Shown here: one piece after another, positions 53,041 through 61,735 of the stretch
Layout of the letters: each line of letters starts with the position of its first letter
Numbering within the stretch: position 1 is the first letter of the stretch
NCBI RefSeq assembly: GCF_024298845.1
Contig: NZ_CP101156.1
Location: forward strand, 3,348,001-3,412,000
From: Natronosalvus amylolyticus
Lineage (GTDB): Archaea; Halobacteriota; Halobacteria; Halobacteriales; Natrialbaceae
Length of the DNA: 64,000 nt
Reading direction: 5' to 3'
Notes under the pieces: model-generated
What the model was told of the DNA's origin: nothing
Database searches by the model: none
Seen by the model: the letters and a program-made list of their open reading frames with translations, nothing else
Program-made: the position numbers and the translations under genes

Positions 53041-53092
53041 TTTGTACGAAACGTCGATGAGAAAGCCCGCCTCTAGGGCGGAGATGAATCCT
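53041..53092 (+). mobile_element. Possible relic of an IS200/IS605 (TnpB-type) right end
   Basis: The stretch around GAAAGCCCGCCTCTAGGGC and GGAGATGAATC resembles the conserved hairpin and 3' end seen after tnpB in haloarchaeal IS605-group elements. That comparison is from memory. About 110 bp upstream is markedly AT-rich, but no tnpB frame remains. The TAG stop of the DNA glycosylase gene (53073-53075) lies inside the hairpin. Confidence 0.35.
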
Positions 53093-53678
53093 CGTCCTCG
53101 TAATGCGCCCAGATGTACCGCGTCGCCAGACTTCGATGTGGCCGCCAGGGTTCGGCGATCTCGCGTATTTTGGCTCTCGAGAGGTCGTCGCCACCGTTAT
53201 AGAGGTCCTCGATGCCACGACGGACGGCAAGGTCACCGAGCGGGAGCACGTCGGGTCGGCCGAGGACGAAAATGAGGTACATCCGGGCGGTCCAGTCGCC
53301 GATGCCACGGATCGCCGTGAGTCTCTCCCGAACCTCGGCGTTGGAGTGGTCGGCAAGCCCCTCGCGTGTGAGGTCGCGCTCGCGAAACGCCGCCGCGGCG
53401 TTTCGTAGATACGTCAGTTTCTGCCCGCTCAGCCCTGCCTCGAGCAAGCGGTCATCGTCGGCTTCGAGCACTCGCCCGGGTGTGACCTCGCCCTCGAGCA
53501 CGTCGAATACACGCCCGCGAACGGCGTTGGCAGAGGCCGTCGAGAGCTGCTGGTTGATGATCGAGACGGCCAGCCGTTCGTACTCGTCGACGTTCGTGTC
53601 GACGCTCTCGAGGTCGTAGCGCTCGAGCAGGCTAGCCATCACGGGATCGCAACGGAGGACGTCCTCAGGGGTTGGCAT
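53073..53678 (-). CDS. HhH-GPD DNA-3-methyladenine glycosylase (AlkA-like)
   Basis: This 201-residue base-excision enzyme has the helix-hairpin-helix LTAIRGIGDWTARMYLIF, and the catalytic aspartate follows in DVLPLGDLAVRRG. It lacks the iron-sulfur cysteines of endonuclease III, so alkylated purines are the likely target. It is shorter than E. coli AlkA, lacking the N-terminal domain. The start at 53678 follows CGTTTTGCTC by 27 bp. The last codons overlap a hairpin that may come from a mobile element. Confidence 0.85.
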   Translation of the reverse strand: MPTPEDVLRCDPVMASLLERYDLESVDTNVDEYERLAVSIINQQLSTASANAVRGRVFDVLEGEVTPGRVLEADDDRLLEAGLSGQKLTYLRNAAAAFRERDLTREGLADHSNAEVRERLTAIRGIGDWTARMYLIFVLGRPDVLPLGDLAVRRGIEDLYNGGDDLSRAKIREIAEPWRPHRSLATRYIWAHYEDEDSSPP

Positions 53679-53750
53679 CGTGGAGTGGTTGGCTCGAACG
53701 AGCAAAACGGCGTCGGTTGCGGGTGGGGGTGGCGCGAGAGGAACGAAGTG

Positions 53751-55106
53751 TTACTCGAGGAGCTCTTCTTCCTCTTCGGGGCTGTCGGGTTTGTCGCCGT
53801 CGACGCGGCGGCTGACGTCGACCTGGTAACTGCCGAGGATGTCGCGACCGAGGATGACGGGGTAGTCCATGTGGCTGCGGTCTTCGACGCTCGCGGTCAC
53901 GGTGTGCTGGTTGCCGCCGACGCCGACGACGACGTCGACGACGGGTCGGCTTTTCGAGGTTTTCCGGCTGCCGGATTTCACGCGGGTGATCGACTTGATC
54001 GGGCCAGCACCGATGTCTGCGGCCAGTCGGGTGTCGATACTCGTTCGCGTTGCGCCGGTGTCGGATTTCGCGTAGACGGTTTTCGAGCCCGCGGTTCCGG
54101 AGAGGACGATCTCTTCGGTGTAGCCGATAATCGCGGGTTCGCCGTCGCCGGGCCGGACGATGTCGGGCATTGCCGAAGGCGTCGAATCGTCCAGGTTCGC
54201 CGAGAGCTCCCAGACCCGGCCGTCGTCGACTTCGCCGCCCGCGCGTTCGATAGCGAGTTTCGCGATGTAGGGGGCCGGACTGACGCTGGTGGCCTGATAC
54301 AGTCCTTTGAAGCCAGCGGTGGGGTTGACCTCGAGGACGAGCGCCCCGTCTTCGCTTTCGACGAGGTCGACGCCGGCGTAATCGAGGCCGACGATCTGGG
54401 ACGCGCTGACGGCCATGTCGACGACTTCGTCGGACAGGGAGTCCGTCGCGTCCTCGACGCTGCCGCCGACGGCGACGTTGGTTCGCCAGTCGTTGTCGGG
54501 TGCATAGCGGTACATCGCGCCGACGACCTCGTCGCCCACGACGTAGACGCGGATATCGCGGTGGCGCTGGTCGTCCATGTCGATGAGTTCTTGGAGGAAG
54601 GCGTATCGGTTCCCGACTTTCGCGTTGATCGGGTCGTCCGGACCGATCTTCCAGGTTCCGCCGCCGTGGGTGCCGATGGCCGTCTTGTAGACGGCTTCCT
54701 CGCCGAATCGGTCTCGACCGTCGTTGAGGTTGTTCGTGCTCAAGGCCATGTACACGTCCGGAACGCGCACGTCTTCGGACGCGAGTGCCGCCGCGGTGGC
54801 GAGTTTGTGTGAGGCGGTCATCGTCGCTTCCGGTTCGTTGAGCATCGGCACGAGTTTGTTGAGCGTGCCCGCCAGCCCCAGTTCCTCGCAGGGTTGCTCG
54901 GTGTTCGAGAGCAACATCCGGTTGGCGATGACGTCCACTTCCGGGTCGAGGACGACTTCGCCGTCCTCGACGCTGATCGTCGTATTCTCCTCGCGCAACC
55001 AGGCGGTATCGTGACCTAACTCCTCGACAGCGTTGAGGATCGCTTTGGATTCCTTGCTCGTGTGTAAACTGAGTACCCCAACAGTAATCGGATCGGCAGC
55101 TGTCAT
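53751..55106 (-). CDS. RimK-family ATP-grasp ligase fused to a retropepsin-like (RimB/DTGA) domain
   Basis: This 451-residue two-domain protein begins with an ATP-grasp ligase of the RimK type (VYKTAIGTHGGGTWKIG, VGLDYAGVDLVESEDGALVLEVNPTAGFKGL). That family adds glutamate to proteins or small molecules. From about residue 335 a second domain carries an aspartic-protease-type SDTGATRTSI (D349) and YPVILGRDILGSY, like the ATP-dependent zinc protease (RimB) family. The fusion suggests that addition and removal of residues are linked. A CGTTTTTCC box supports the ATG at 55106. The C-terminus ends in a run of glutamates. Confidence 0.87.
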   Translation of the reverse strand: MTAADPITVGVLSLHTSKESKAILNAVEELGHDTAWLREENTTISVEDGEVVLDPEVDVIANRMLLSNTEQPCEELGLAGTLNKLVPMLNEPEATMTASHKLATAAALASEDVRVPDVYMALSTNNLNDGRDRFGEEAVYKTAIGTHGGGTWKIGPDDPINAKVGNRYAFLQELIDMDDQRHRDIRVYVVGDEVVGAMYRYAPDNDWRTNVAVGGSVEDATDSLSDEVVDMAVSASQIVGLDYAGVDLVESEDGALVLEVNPTAGFKGLYQATSVSPAPYIAKLAIERAGGEVDDGRVWELSANLDDSTPSAMPDIVRPGDGEPAIIGYTEEIVLSGTAGSKTVYAKSDTGATRTSIDTRLAADIGAGPIKSITRVKSGSRKTSKSRPVVDVVVGVGGNQHTVTASVEDRSHMDYPVILGRDILGSYQVDVSRRVDGDKPDSPEEEEELLE

Positions 55107-55320
55107 AACTCGATACACTCTTTGCCACCGGAAAAACGTTGTTAGTTACTACGAGCGTGATACCCGTTTTCAGACGTGTCACGCTCTCACACAGTGTTCT
55201 TTGCCGACCAGGGATTTTTTCAGGCCGATGTTCGGGTTCGCCAAGACCTCCGATCGAAGGACTGCACATCGACTCGAGGCCAGCACACCTCGAGTGTGTC
55301 GATCGTTCCAGGAATCGCTC

Positions 55321-56874
55321 TCAGTCGGCTATTACTGACGTGACCGTCGAGTCATCGTCGTTGGGAATCCAGCGGCGAATCAGCGGGATACTCACGCCAA
55401 GCGTGTCCTCGAGAAGGTCGACGACGACGATGTCACTGGGTTCGAGGCCGCCGACGAGACCGACAATCAGTAGGGAACTCACGCCGAGGAAGACCAGGGC
55501 GGGAAAGATGGTCACAGCTGAGATCGAGACCCAGGGCGTGAGCAAAAATGCCCATGGCAGACACACCAGTGGAAGTCCGACGTACGTTCGGGTCGATTCT
55601 CTCGAGAGCGGCGTAATATCGTACTGGACGGCGAGAACGCCACAGATGACGGTGTGTACGGCCACCAGGGAAGTAACGGAGGCGATTCCGGCACCCACGA
55701 AACCGTACCGCGGTATGAGTAGAATGTTGACCACGACGTTGAGCGTCAGTCCGAACACGTTGCCGATCGCGATCCACGAGGTCGAGCCAAGCGCGGACAG
55801 CGTCTCTCGGTCGCGACCCGCCGCCGCGCTGAGGAAAAACCCGACAGCCAGTATCGGGAGGACACTTGCGGCAGGGGTGTAGTCGACGCCGAAGACTATC
55901 CTGAGTACGTCGGCAGGAAACGCGAACAACAGTAAAAAAGCCGGGAACGTGACCACGTAGACCCACTTCGTCGTGGTGGCGTAGATATCGTCGACGGCAG
56001 CTCGGTCGCCATCGGAGTCCAGTCGCGAGGCGATCGGCAGATAGAGGAAACCGAAGGCACCGAGGACGACGAGCAGTCCGCTCGCGAGAGGATAGGCGGC
56101 ACTGTAGAGGCCGACCTCGGCGGAACTTCTGAAGTAGCCGAGCATCAGGGTGTCGGTCTGCGTGAGGAGGACGCCGACGACGGTCGAAACGACCAGCGGG
56201 GCCGAAAACCGGACAAGCTCTCGAGTGTGGGTACGGTAGGCACCTCGAAGCGGCATGAGTCGATTGAGAAAGAGCGTCGCGACCACGAACGTGGCGATCG
56301 CGGCGAGAAGGTAGCCGACACCGGCCGCAACGATGCCCATCCCCGCGAGAATAAAGAGAACGATGAGGGCGATCCTGAGGAAGGGATCGATGAAATCCTG
56401 TGCGACGGTTCGAAACACGGTGTTCTCGTAGCCCCGAATTCCCGAAATGGCTACTCGGAACCCGACGATGAACGGAATCGCGACCGCTAGCACGCGAATG
56501 AACGTCACGGCGACGTCGCTCTCGAAGAGGAGGGATGCGATCCAGTTGGCCCCCACGATCAAGAGTGCGGCAAATCCGATCGCGAGGGTCATCGTGACCG
56601 CGACGCCACTGACCCAGACACCCCGTCGATCTTCGATATCGTCGTATCGCGGAATAAACCGTGAGACGCCCTGGCTGCATCCCGCCATGGCGAAGGTCGT
56701 CAGGAACATGAGCAACGCCAGCCCGATACTCACCTCGCCGTAGGCATCGGGGGAGAGCAGTCTACCGATGACGACGCGTTCGCCCAGTTTTGCCGCCGAC
56801 CCGATCATCCCGCCGACCATGACGAGGACGGCACTCGAGAGGAGTGCAGACAGTTCCTGGTGACGGTCACCCAT
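55321..56874 (-). CDS. Flippase / polysaccharide biosynthesis membrane protein (MOP family)
   Basis: This 517-residue membrane protein has about 14 helices and the arrangement of Wzx-type lipid-linked oligosaccharide flippases (SAAKLGERVVIGRLLSPDAYGEV, then GVSRFIPRYDD). It would move a lipid-bound glycan to the outer face for S-layer glycosylation or exopolysaccharide. It starts on the last base of the stop region of the phosphodiesterase gene, so the two are translationally coupled. Confidence 0.87.
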   Translation of the reverse strand: MGDRHQELSALLSSAVLVMVGGMIGSAAKLGERVVIGRLLSPDAYGEVSIGLALLMFLTTFAMAGCSQGVSRFIPRYDDIEDRRGVWVSGVAVTMTLAIGFAALLIVGANWIASLLFESDVAVTFIRVLAVAIPFIVGFRVAISGIRGYENTVFRTVAQDFIDPFLRIALIVLFILAGMGIVAAGVGYLLAAIATFVVATLFLNRLMPLRGAYRTHTRELVRFSAPLVVSTVVGVLLTQTDTLMLGYFRSSAEVGLYSAAYPLASGLLVVLGAFGFLYLPIASRLDSDGDRAAVDDIYATTTKWVYVVTFPAFLLLFAFPADVLRIVFGVDYTPAASVLPILAVGFFLSAAAGRDRETLSALGSTSWIAIGNVFGLTLNVVVNILLIPRYGFVGAGIASVTSLVAVHTVICGVLAVQYDITPLSRESTRTYVGLPLVCLPWAFLLTPWVSISAVTIFPALVFLGVSSLLIVGLVGGLEPSDIVVVDLLEDTLGVSIPLIRRWIPNDDDSTVTSVIAD

Positions 56875-58544
56875 CAGAGATAGCCGAGATCCTCGAGCCG
56901 ATTAGTTACGCCCTCGGTATCGACGTTCGGCACGGCCGTCGTTCCGTAGTCGATCGGGTCGTACCGCTCGCTGCGGACTGGTACGGTGAGCAACGACGAT
57001 GGGGCAGTTCCGGTCATCGAGTCCGGGACCGGGTAGCCCAGTAGGGACATCGTAATCGGTGCAACGTCGGTGAGTGACAGTCGGTCACCGCTCCAGGTTC
57101 CGTCGATACCTGGACCCGCGGCGAGGAACACGCCGTCGAGTTTGTGGTCGTACACGTCGATGGGGACGGTCGTTCGCCCGTACAGTTCCACCTTGATGTT
57201 GTTGTTCATGTCGGTCGGCCGAAAGAGAATATCGGGGGCACGGTCGGCGTGTGGCCCGTCGTATAGCGCTTCACGACGACAGACCATGTCGAACGCGGGT
57301 TTTCCGTCCGGCGTCTCGAACGAGGAGAGAATCGAGATGAGGTCATCGCGGACCGTCTCGTACTCCTCCGGCGAAACGATGCCGTTTGGCTCTCGCCCCT
57401 CGAGATTGATTCTAATGCCCAGGCGAGTGCCCTCCGTGCAGTACGCTTTGGATTCTCGCCAGTCGACGGTCTCGCTAACGGAAGCTACCAACGAGTCGGG
57501 CGTCAGTCGGAGCAGGGTTGACTCGAGTCCGATTCGCTCGGCAGCACCGTACACACTTCCGGGACGGATGCCGAGGCGGTCGACGAGCCATTTGGCGGCC
57601 CGCGACGAGATGCTCGGTTGCTCGCCGATGGAATTTGCAGTACCGGATCCCGCGGGCTGATTCGTGTCGGGGTCGGTCAGTGAGGTCTTGACCGAGGACA
57701 GATTCGTTCGTCCCCCCTCACCGTCGGCGGCGACGACGTAATCGTGCTGGCGGAGGATCTCGTTGACGTAGATCGAGTAGCCGGTGACCGGGCCGATACC
57801 GTGGTCCGAGCAAACGATTACGTTGACCGTCTCGTCGACCGCCTCGAGGATGTCGCCGACCAGCCGATCGGCGGCTTCGTATATCGATCGGAAGGCCTCG
57901 TCGTCGTCGAAGTTGTGGAAAACGGCGTCGGTCTTTTGTACCTGGACGAACGCAAACTCCCAGTCCTCACGTTCCACCAGGGAACAGGCCGCTCGCCGCC
58001 GCTGATCGATCAACTCGAGGTAGCCTGCCAGTTTCTTTTCGGAATCGTCGCTCACTTCGTGGCTCGAATAAATCCGGTAGGGCTCGCCCAGTTCGTCGTC
58101 GAGCGCCTCGCGAACGCCTTTGGGGTGGCCGTCGGCATCTTCGCCCGCCAGATAGCCGGGTATCAGCACGCCAGCTATCCGATCAGCCGGATGGGTAACC
58201 GGCACGTTCAGGACGACCGAGGGCGTTCCCTCGTCGGACAGATAATCCCAGATCGCCGGTCGGTCGACGTCGCCTCGAGACACCAGTTCGCCCTCGTCCG
58301 GATACGTGTCGTATCGAAAAAAGCCGTAGACACCGTGGTGGCTCGGATCGCAGCCAGTGTACATCGACGGCCAGGCACTTCCCGTCCACGGTGGGTGCGT
58401 CGACTCGAGTGCCGCTTCGATGCCGCGATCTCGAAGCGAGGAGATGTTTGGCATCGACGCTTCGAAGCGCTCGAGGTATCGACTGTCGAGCGCGTCCAGT
58501 CCGATGACGACCGTCTTCGTCGTGGTGTTCTCGGTCGTTACCAT
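56874..58544 (-). CDS. Alkaline-phosphatase-superfamily phosphodiesterase (type I)
   Basis: This 556-residue hydrolase of the phosphodiesterase/nucleotide pyrophosphatase branch has the metal and nucleophile segments VVIGLDALDSRYL and HPPWTGSAWPSMYTG. KTDAVFHNFDDDE and VIVCSDHGIGPV follow. No signal peptide is seen, so it is probably cytoplasmic despite its link to a membrane flippase. Family members release polyprenyl- or sugar-linked phosphates or act as phosphonate or nucleotide phosphodiesterases; the substrate is unknown. It overlaps the flippase gene by one base. Confidence 0.85.
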   Translation of the reverse strand: MVTTENTTTKTVVIGLDALDSRYLERFEASMPNISSLRDRGIEAALESTHPPWTGSAWPSMYTGCDPSHHGVYGFFRYDTYPDEGELVSRGDVDRPAIWDYLSDEGTPSVVLNVPVTHPADRIAGVLIPGYLAGEDADGHPKGVREALDDELGEPYRIYSSHEVSDDSEKKLAGYLELIDQRRRAACSLVEREDWEFAFVQVQKTDAVFHNFDDDEAFRSIYEAADRLVGDILEAVDETVNVIVCSDHGIGPVTGYSIYVNEILRQHDYVVAADGEGGRTNLSSVKTSLTDPDTNQPAGSGTANSIGEQPSISSRAAKWLVDRLGIRPGSVYGAAERIGLESTLLRLTPDSLVASVSETVDWRESKAYCTEGTRLGIRINLEGREPNGIVSPEEYETVRDDLISILSSFETPDGKPAFDMVCRREALYDGPHADRAPDILFRPTDMNNNIKVELYGRTTVPIDVYDHKLDGVFLAAGPGIDGTWSGDRLSLTDVAPITMSLLGYPVPDSMTGTAPSSLLTVPVRSERYDPIDYGTTAVPNVDTEGVTNRLEDLGYL

Positions 58545-58889
58545 GCGTGGGTTGTGTCCTCGTCTTCGGTTGCCTCTCGGTCACGTGTCCAGTGTGGATA
58601 CTCGAGGGAGGAAACGTTGCATCTGACTCCGTTCATCGATCCTCACTTGGGGAACCGTCGTCTTTGTTAGCGTGTGGGTTCGACCGGTCAGCAGGCAGAC
58701 GAGCGGGTGTTTTCACCGAGTGGAGCACTCGCTTGGTCACTCCTTATAATCCGGGCAATAACCACGATTACGCGTCCCGATTAACGAGGCGCTCACCCTC
58801 GCTAAGCATCACATACACCTACTAGTGACACGCTCGTCACGTTGTGACAAGGAATCTGATGACGGAGGGATCGAGAGCGTTGGGAATAC
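58545..58889. other. Intergenic region upstream of the phosphodiesterase gene
   Basis: This 345-bp region has no convincing gene. It presumably contains the promoter of the phosphodiesterase-flippase operon, although no strong TATA box is visible at the usual distance. The right part (58740-58880) is AT-richer, with a small inverted repeat GTGAC/GTCAC at 58825-58840. Confidence 0.5.
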
Positions 58890-59642
58890 TTACAGGTAGG
58901 CGGCATCCCACCGCGTCGCCTTTCGTTTGTTGTCACACTCGTTACAGACGATGCGGCCCATGGCATCCATCGCGTTGTCGAGGGAGTTGCAGTTTCCACA
59001 GAACCAGCCGTAGCGTCGACTCGCGTCGGCGTTCAGGTACGTCGTGTAAAACGGGGCGACGGAGCCACGGACGGGCTCACCGTAGCTGACGTACAGCGTG
59101 TCGCCGTTTTCCATGACTTCCTCGAGGGCGCGCCAGTCGTCGCCCGTCTCGCGTTCGCTTTCGACGTACACGTGTTCGGTCAGCGTGTCGTCACCGATGT
59201 CGATCTCGCGTTCAGCGGCGCGGGTGAACCCGTGGCCGGCGTAAAACTCGCTTCCGACCTCGTTACCGGCGAGGACGGCCGCCTGTATCTGGTCACAGCC
59301 TGCCTCGAGTAAGCCCTTGCGGGTTCGAACGAGCAGGCGGGTGCCAATACCCGAGCCACGCTGAGAGGGTTCGACGTGTAACCAGAGTATTCGACCGACA
59401 CCTTCGGTGTCGCCAACGAGTTCGCTCTGGGAGAACGCAACGATTTCGTCGTCGTCTTCGACGACCAGAAACAGCGCGTTCTCGTCGGTGAGTCGCTCGT
59501 CGATATCTTCGCCGTACCACTGCTCGAGTGCCGTCTCGATGGCTTTCTCGTTCAAAAAGTGGCTGTAAGAGTCGGTTACGGAGTCCCGTGCAACCGAGCG
59601 GATTTGCTGGCTGTCGTCGGCCGTCGCCTCGCGAACGTTCAT
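58890..59642 (-). CDS. GNAT acetyltransferase fused to a zinc-binding C-terminal domain
   Basis: This 250-residue protein has a GNAT domain (residues 1-165) with the acetyl-CoA loop VEPSQRGSGIGTRLL and EFYAGHGFTRAAE. A C-terminal domain carries four cysteines, CGNCNS and CNECDNKRKATRWDAAYL, resembling a small haloarchaeal zinc domain also found alone. The substrate is unknown; the zinc domain may select a protein or RNA target. GTTTTCTAAC (59663-59672) supports the ATG at 59642. Confidence 0.83.
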   Translation of the reverse strand: MNVREATADDSQQIRSVARDSVTDSYSHFLNEKAIETALEQWYGEDIDERLTDENALFLVVEDDDEIVAFSQSELVGDTEGVGRILWLHVEPSQRGSGIGTRLLVRTRKGLLEAGCDQIQAAVLAGNEVGSEFYAGHGFTRAAEREIDIGDDTLTEHVYVESERETGDDWRALEEVMENGDTLYVSYGEPVRGSVAPFYTTYLNADASRRYGWFCGNCNSLDNAMDAMGRIVCNECDNKRKATRWDAAYL

Positions 59643-59772
59643 GTGAGCAACTACGACGACCAGTTAGAAAACATCTTCCTCGAGTTCCGAATCTCGCAAC
59701 TCGGATTCGTAGCTATCAATTGCTCGAACTCGAGGGGACACCAGTTATAGGCATGCCCGCGTATGGGGGAGC

Positions 59773-60849
59773 ATGAGCGACGAGACGATGAGCGAACCCC
59801 CCGATAGCGATCTCGGCTCTGACGTGTTCACGTATAACGGGGGTCGTGTCGACCCCGGCGAATCGGCCAACATCCGCTACGGTATCAGCGAAACCTATCT
59901 CGGCGACCCCGTCCGGATCCCGGTGACGGTGATCAACGGCGAATATTCCGGACCGACGGTGTTCCTGTCGGCTGCTGCTCACGGTGACGAACTCAACGGA
60001 ATCGAGGTCGTCCGGGAGGTAGCACACGACTGGGACCACTCGAACCTCCACGGGACGTTGATCTGTCTGCCCGTGATGAACGTACCGGGCTTTCTCGCCC
60101 AGGAGCGCTACCTGCCGATTTACGACCGGGACCTGAACCGGTCGTTCCCGGGACGGGAGGACAGCACCAGCGCGAGACGGATGGCCCACCAGATCTATAC
60201 GAACTTTATCGAACCCTGTGACCTTGGAATCGACTTTCACACCTCGACGCGCGGGCGAACGAATATGCTCCACGTTCGGGCCGATACCAGTGATGAAAAG
60301 GTCGAACGCCTGGCGCGCGCGTTCAGTTCGAACGTCATTATCGCTGGCGAAGGGCCCTCGGGCACGCTTCGGGGTGAAGCCACTGACGCGGGCATTCCGA
60401 CGATTACCGTCGAGATGGGCGAAGCACACCGGTTTCAGCGACAACTCATCGACCGGGCACTGACCGGCGTTGCGAGCGTCCTCGCGGAGTTCGGCCTCCA
60501 CCCCCACTCGTCGGTTCACTGGCCCGGGTGGCGCGTCATCATCGACGACGCTGGCGAAAAGACCTGGCTCAGGGCCGACGCCGGCGGTATCGTCGACATG
60601 AAACACTCGAGTGGCGACCTCGTCCGCGAGGGGGAGACGATCTGTGCGATCACCAATCCGTTCAAAGAGGAAGACGACATCGTGACGGTCGAAGCACCCT
60701 TTACGGGCCTCCTCGTGGGTGTTCTCGAGAATCCGGTGGTGTACCCCGGAAATCCGTTGTGTCACCTGGTCGGGCTCAGTGACACCATCCTGAACGCCCT
60801 CGAGCGCGAACTCGAACGGCAGGACCCGTTTCTGGAGACACTCGAGTAA
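59773..60849 (+). CDS. Succinylglutamate desuccinylase/aspartoacylase family zinc hydrolase
   Basis: This 358-residue zinc carboxypeptidase-like enzyme has the metal ligands in AAHGDELNGIEVV and GIDFHTSTRGRTN, with RDLNRSFPG and the catalytic-glutamate region TVEMGEAH. The C-terminal 90 residues form a beta-rich, biotinyl-lipoyl-like domain (GIVDMKHSSGDLVREGETI). Such enzymes remove acyl groups from amino acids, and haloarchaeal relatives are often encoded near RimK-type ligases, one of which lies 5 kb away. GTTATAGG (59743-59750) lies 27 bp before the ATG. Confidence 0.87.
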   Translation: MSDETMSEPPDSDLGSDVFTYNGGRVDPGESANIRYGISETYLGDPVRIPVTVINGEYSGPTVFLSAAAHGDELNGIEVVREVAHDWDHSNLHGTLICLPVMNVPGFLAQERYLPIYDRDLNRSFPGREDSTSARRMAHQIYTNFIEPCDLGIDFHTSTRGRTNMLHVRADTSDEKVERLARAFSSNVIIAGEGPSGTLRGEATDAGIPTITVEMGEAHRFQRQLIDRALTGVASVLAEFGLHPHSSVHWPGWRVIIDDAGEKTWLRADAGGIVDMKHSSGDLVREGETICAITNPFKEEDDIVTVEAPFTGLLVGVLENPVVYPGNPLCHLVGLSDTILNALERELERQDPFLETLE

Positions 60850-60973
60850 CGAATCGAGGAGACCTCTCTCCTGACTTTCCGCCTCACAGATGATTGACGT
60901 GGTTTGGAAGGAACGACCGGGCACGATAAAAGTAACTTCTATACCCCCACAGTCCAACCCACGACATGAGCGC

Positions 60974-61369
60974 ATGAGTCAGTCTTACAATCGTGGCCTT
61001 ATCGAGGACTTCGGGCGATGGAAGGAGTTCTCGGCTGGGATGTGGGCATGGATCTTCCACAAGTTCACCGGGTGGATGTTGATCGGCTACCTGTTCACCC
61101 ACATCGCAGTGTTGAGCACCGCCATCGCGGGCGAGCAAGCGTACACCGACACGTTGCAGGGGCTCGAAGCCCTGTTCGTCGTTCGGCTCCTGGAAGTCGG
61201 CCTGCTGGCAGTCGCCGTCTTCCACATCCTCAACGGGATTCGGCTTCTGATGGTCGATCTGGGTATCGGTCTCGAGGCACAGGATAAAACGTTCTACGTC
61301 TCGTTGATCATCACAGCCGCTATCACCGTTGCAAGCGTTCCGACGTTCATGACGGAGGTTGGATTCTAG
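60974..61369 (+). CDS. sdhC: Succinate dehydrogenase cytochrome b subunit
   Basis: This 131-residue subunit has three helices, with histidines in [16 protein letters not shown] and [11 protein letters not shown], typical of the heme b anchor of complex II. The start is ATG 60974, because MSQSYNRG is the normal N-terminus; an ATG at 60966 is out of frame. CTATACCC near 60940-60947 is the likely promoter. The stop is followed directly by the sdhD start. Confidence 0.88.
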   Translation: MSQSYNRGLIEDFGRWKEFSAGMWAWIFHKFTGWMLIGYLFTHIAVLSTAIAGEQAYTDTLQGLEALFVVRLLEVGLLAVAVFHILNGIRLLMVDLGIGLEAQDKTFYVSLIITAAITVASVPTFMTEVGF

Positions 61370-61735
61370 ATGGCTGAACGCTACTCTTCGTTTACCCCCG
61401 GAGGCACCGCGTGGCTCCTCCAGCGGGTGACGGCCGCGTTCCTGGTCGTGGTACTGGCGTACCACTTCTTCCTCCTGCACTTCGTCAACCACGCCTGGGA
61501 GATCACGTTCGCCGGAACCGCAGCACGCATGGAGAATATCGGCTACTTCGTCACGATGATCCTGTTTTTGATCACTGCGACGTTCCACGGTGTCAACGGA
61601 GTCTACAACGCACTGGTCAATCAGGGACTCAGTGGCACGCCGAAAAAGGTCGTCCTCGGCGTGCTGACGATTGCGAGTCTCGCACTCATCGTCCAGGGCA
61701 TCTGGGTCGCACTGGTCTGGAGAGGGATGATGTAA
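61370..61735 (+). CDS. sdhD: Succinate dehydrogenase membrane anchor subunit
   Basis: This 121-residue subunit has three helices, with histidines in LAYHFFLLHFVNHAW and TATFHGVNGVYNAL for heme or quinone binding. It begins on the base after the sdhC stop and ends on the base before the sdhB start, a head-to-tail arrangement with no spacer. It anchors SdhAB to the membrane. Confidence 0.88.
   Translation: MAERYSSFTPGGTAWLLQRVTAAFLVVVLAYHFFLLHFVNHAWEITFAGTAARMENIGYFVTMILFLITATFHGVNGVYNALVNQGLSGTPKKVVLGVLTIASLALIVQGIWVALVWRGMM

Noticed and set aside
53665-55269. 534-codon arginine-rich frame overlapping the RimK-type gene
   Set aside because: It is in an alternative frame of a well-conserved gene and is strongly basic, unlike any halophile protein.
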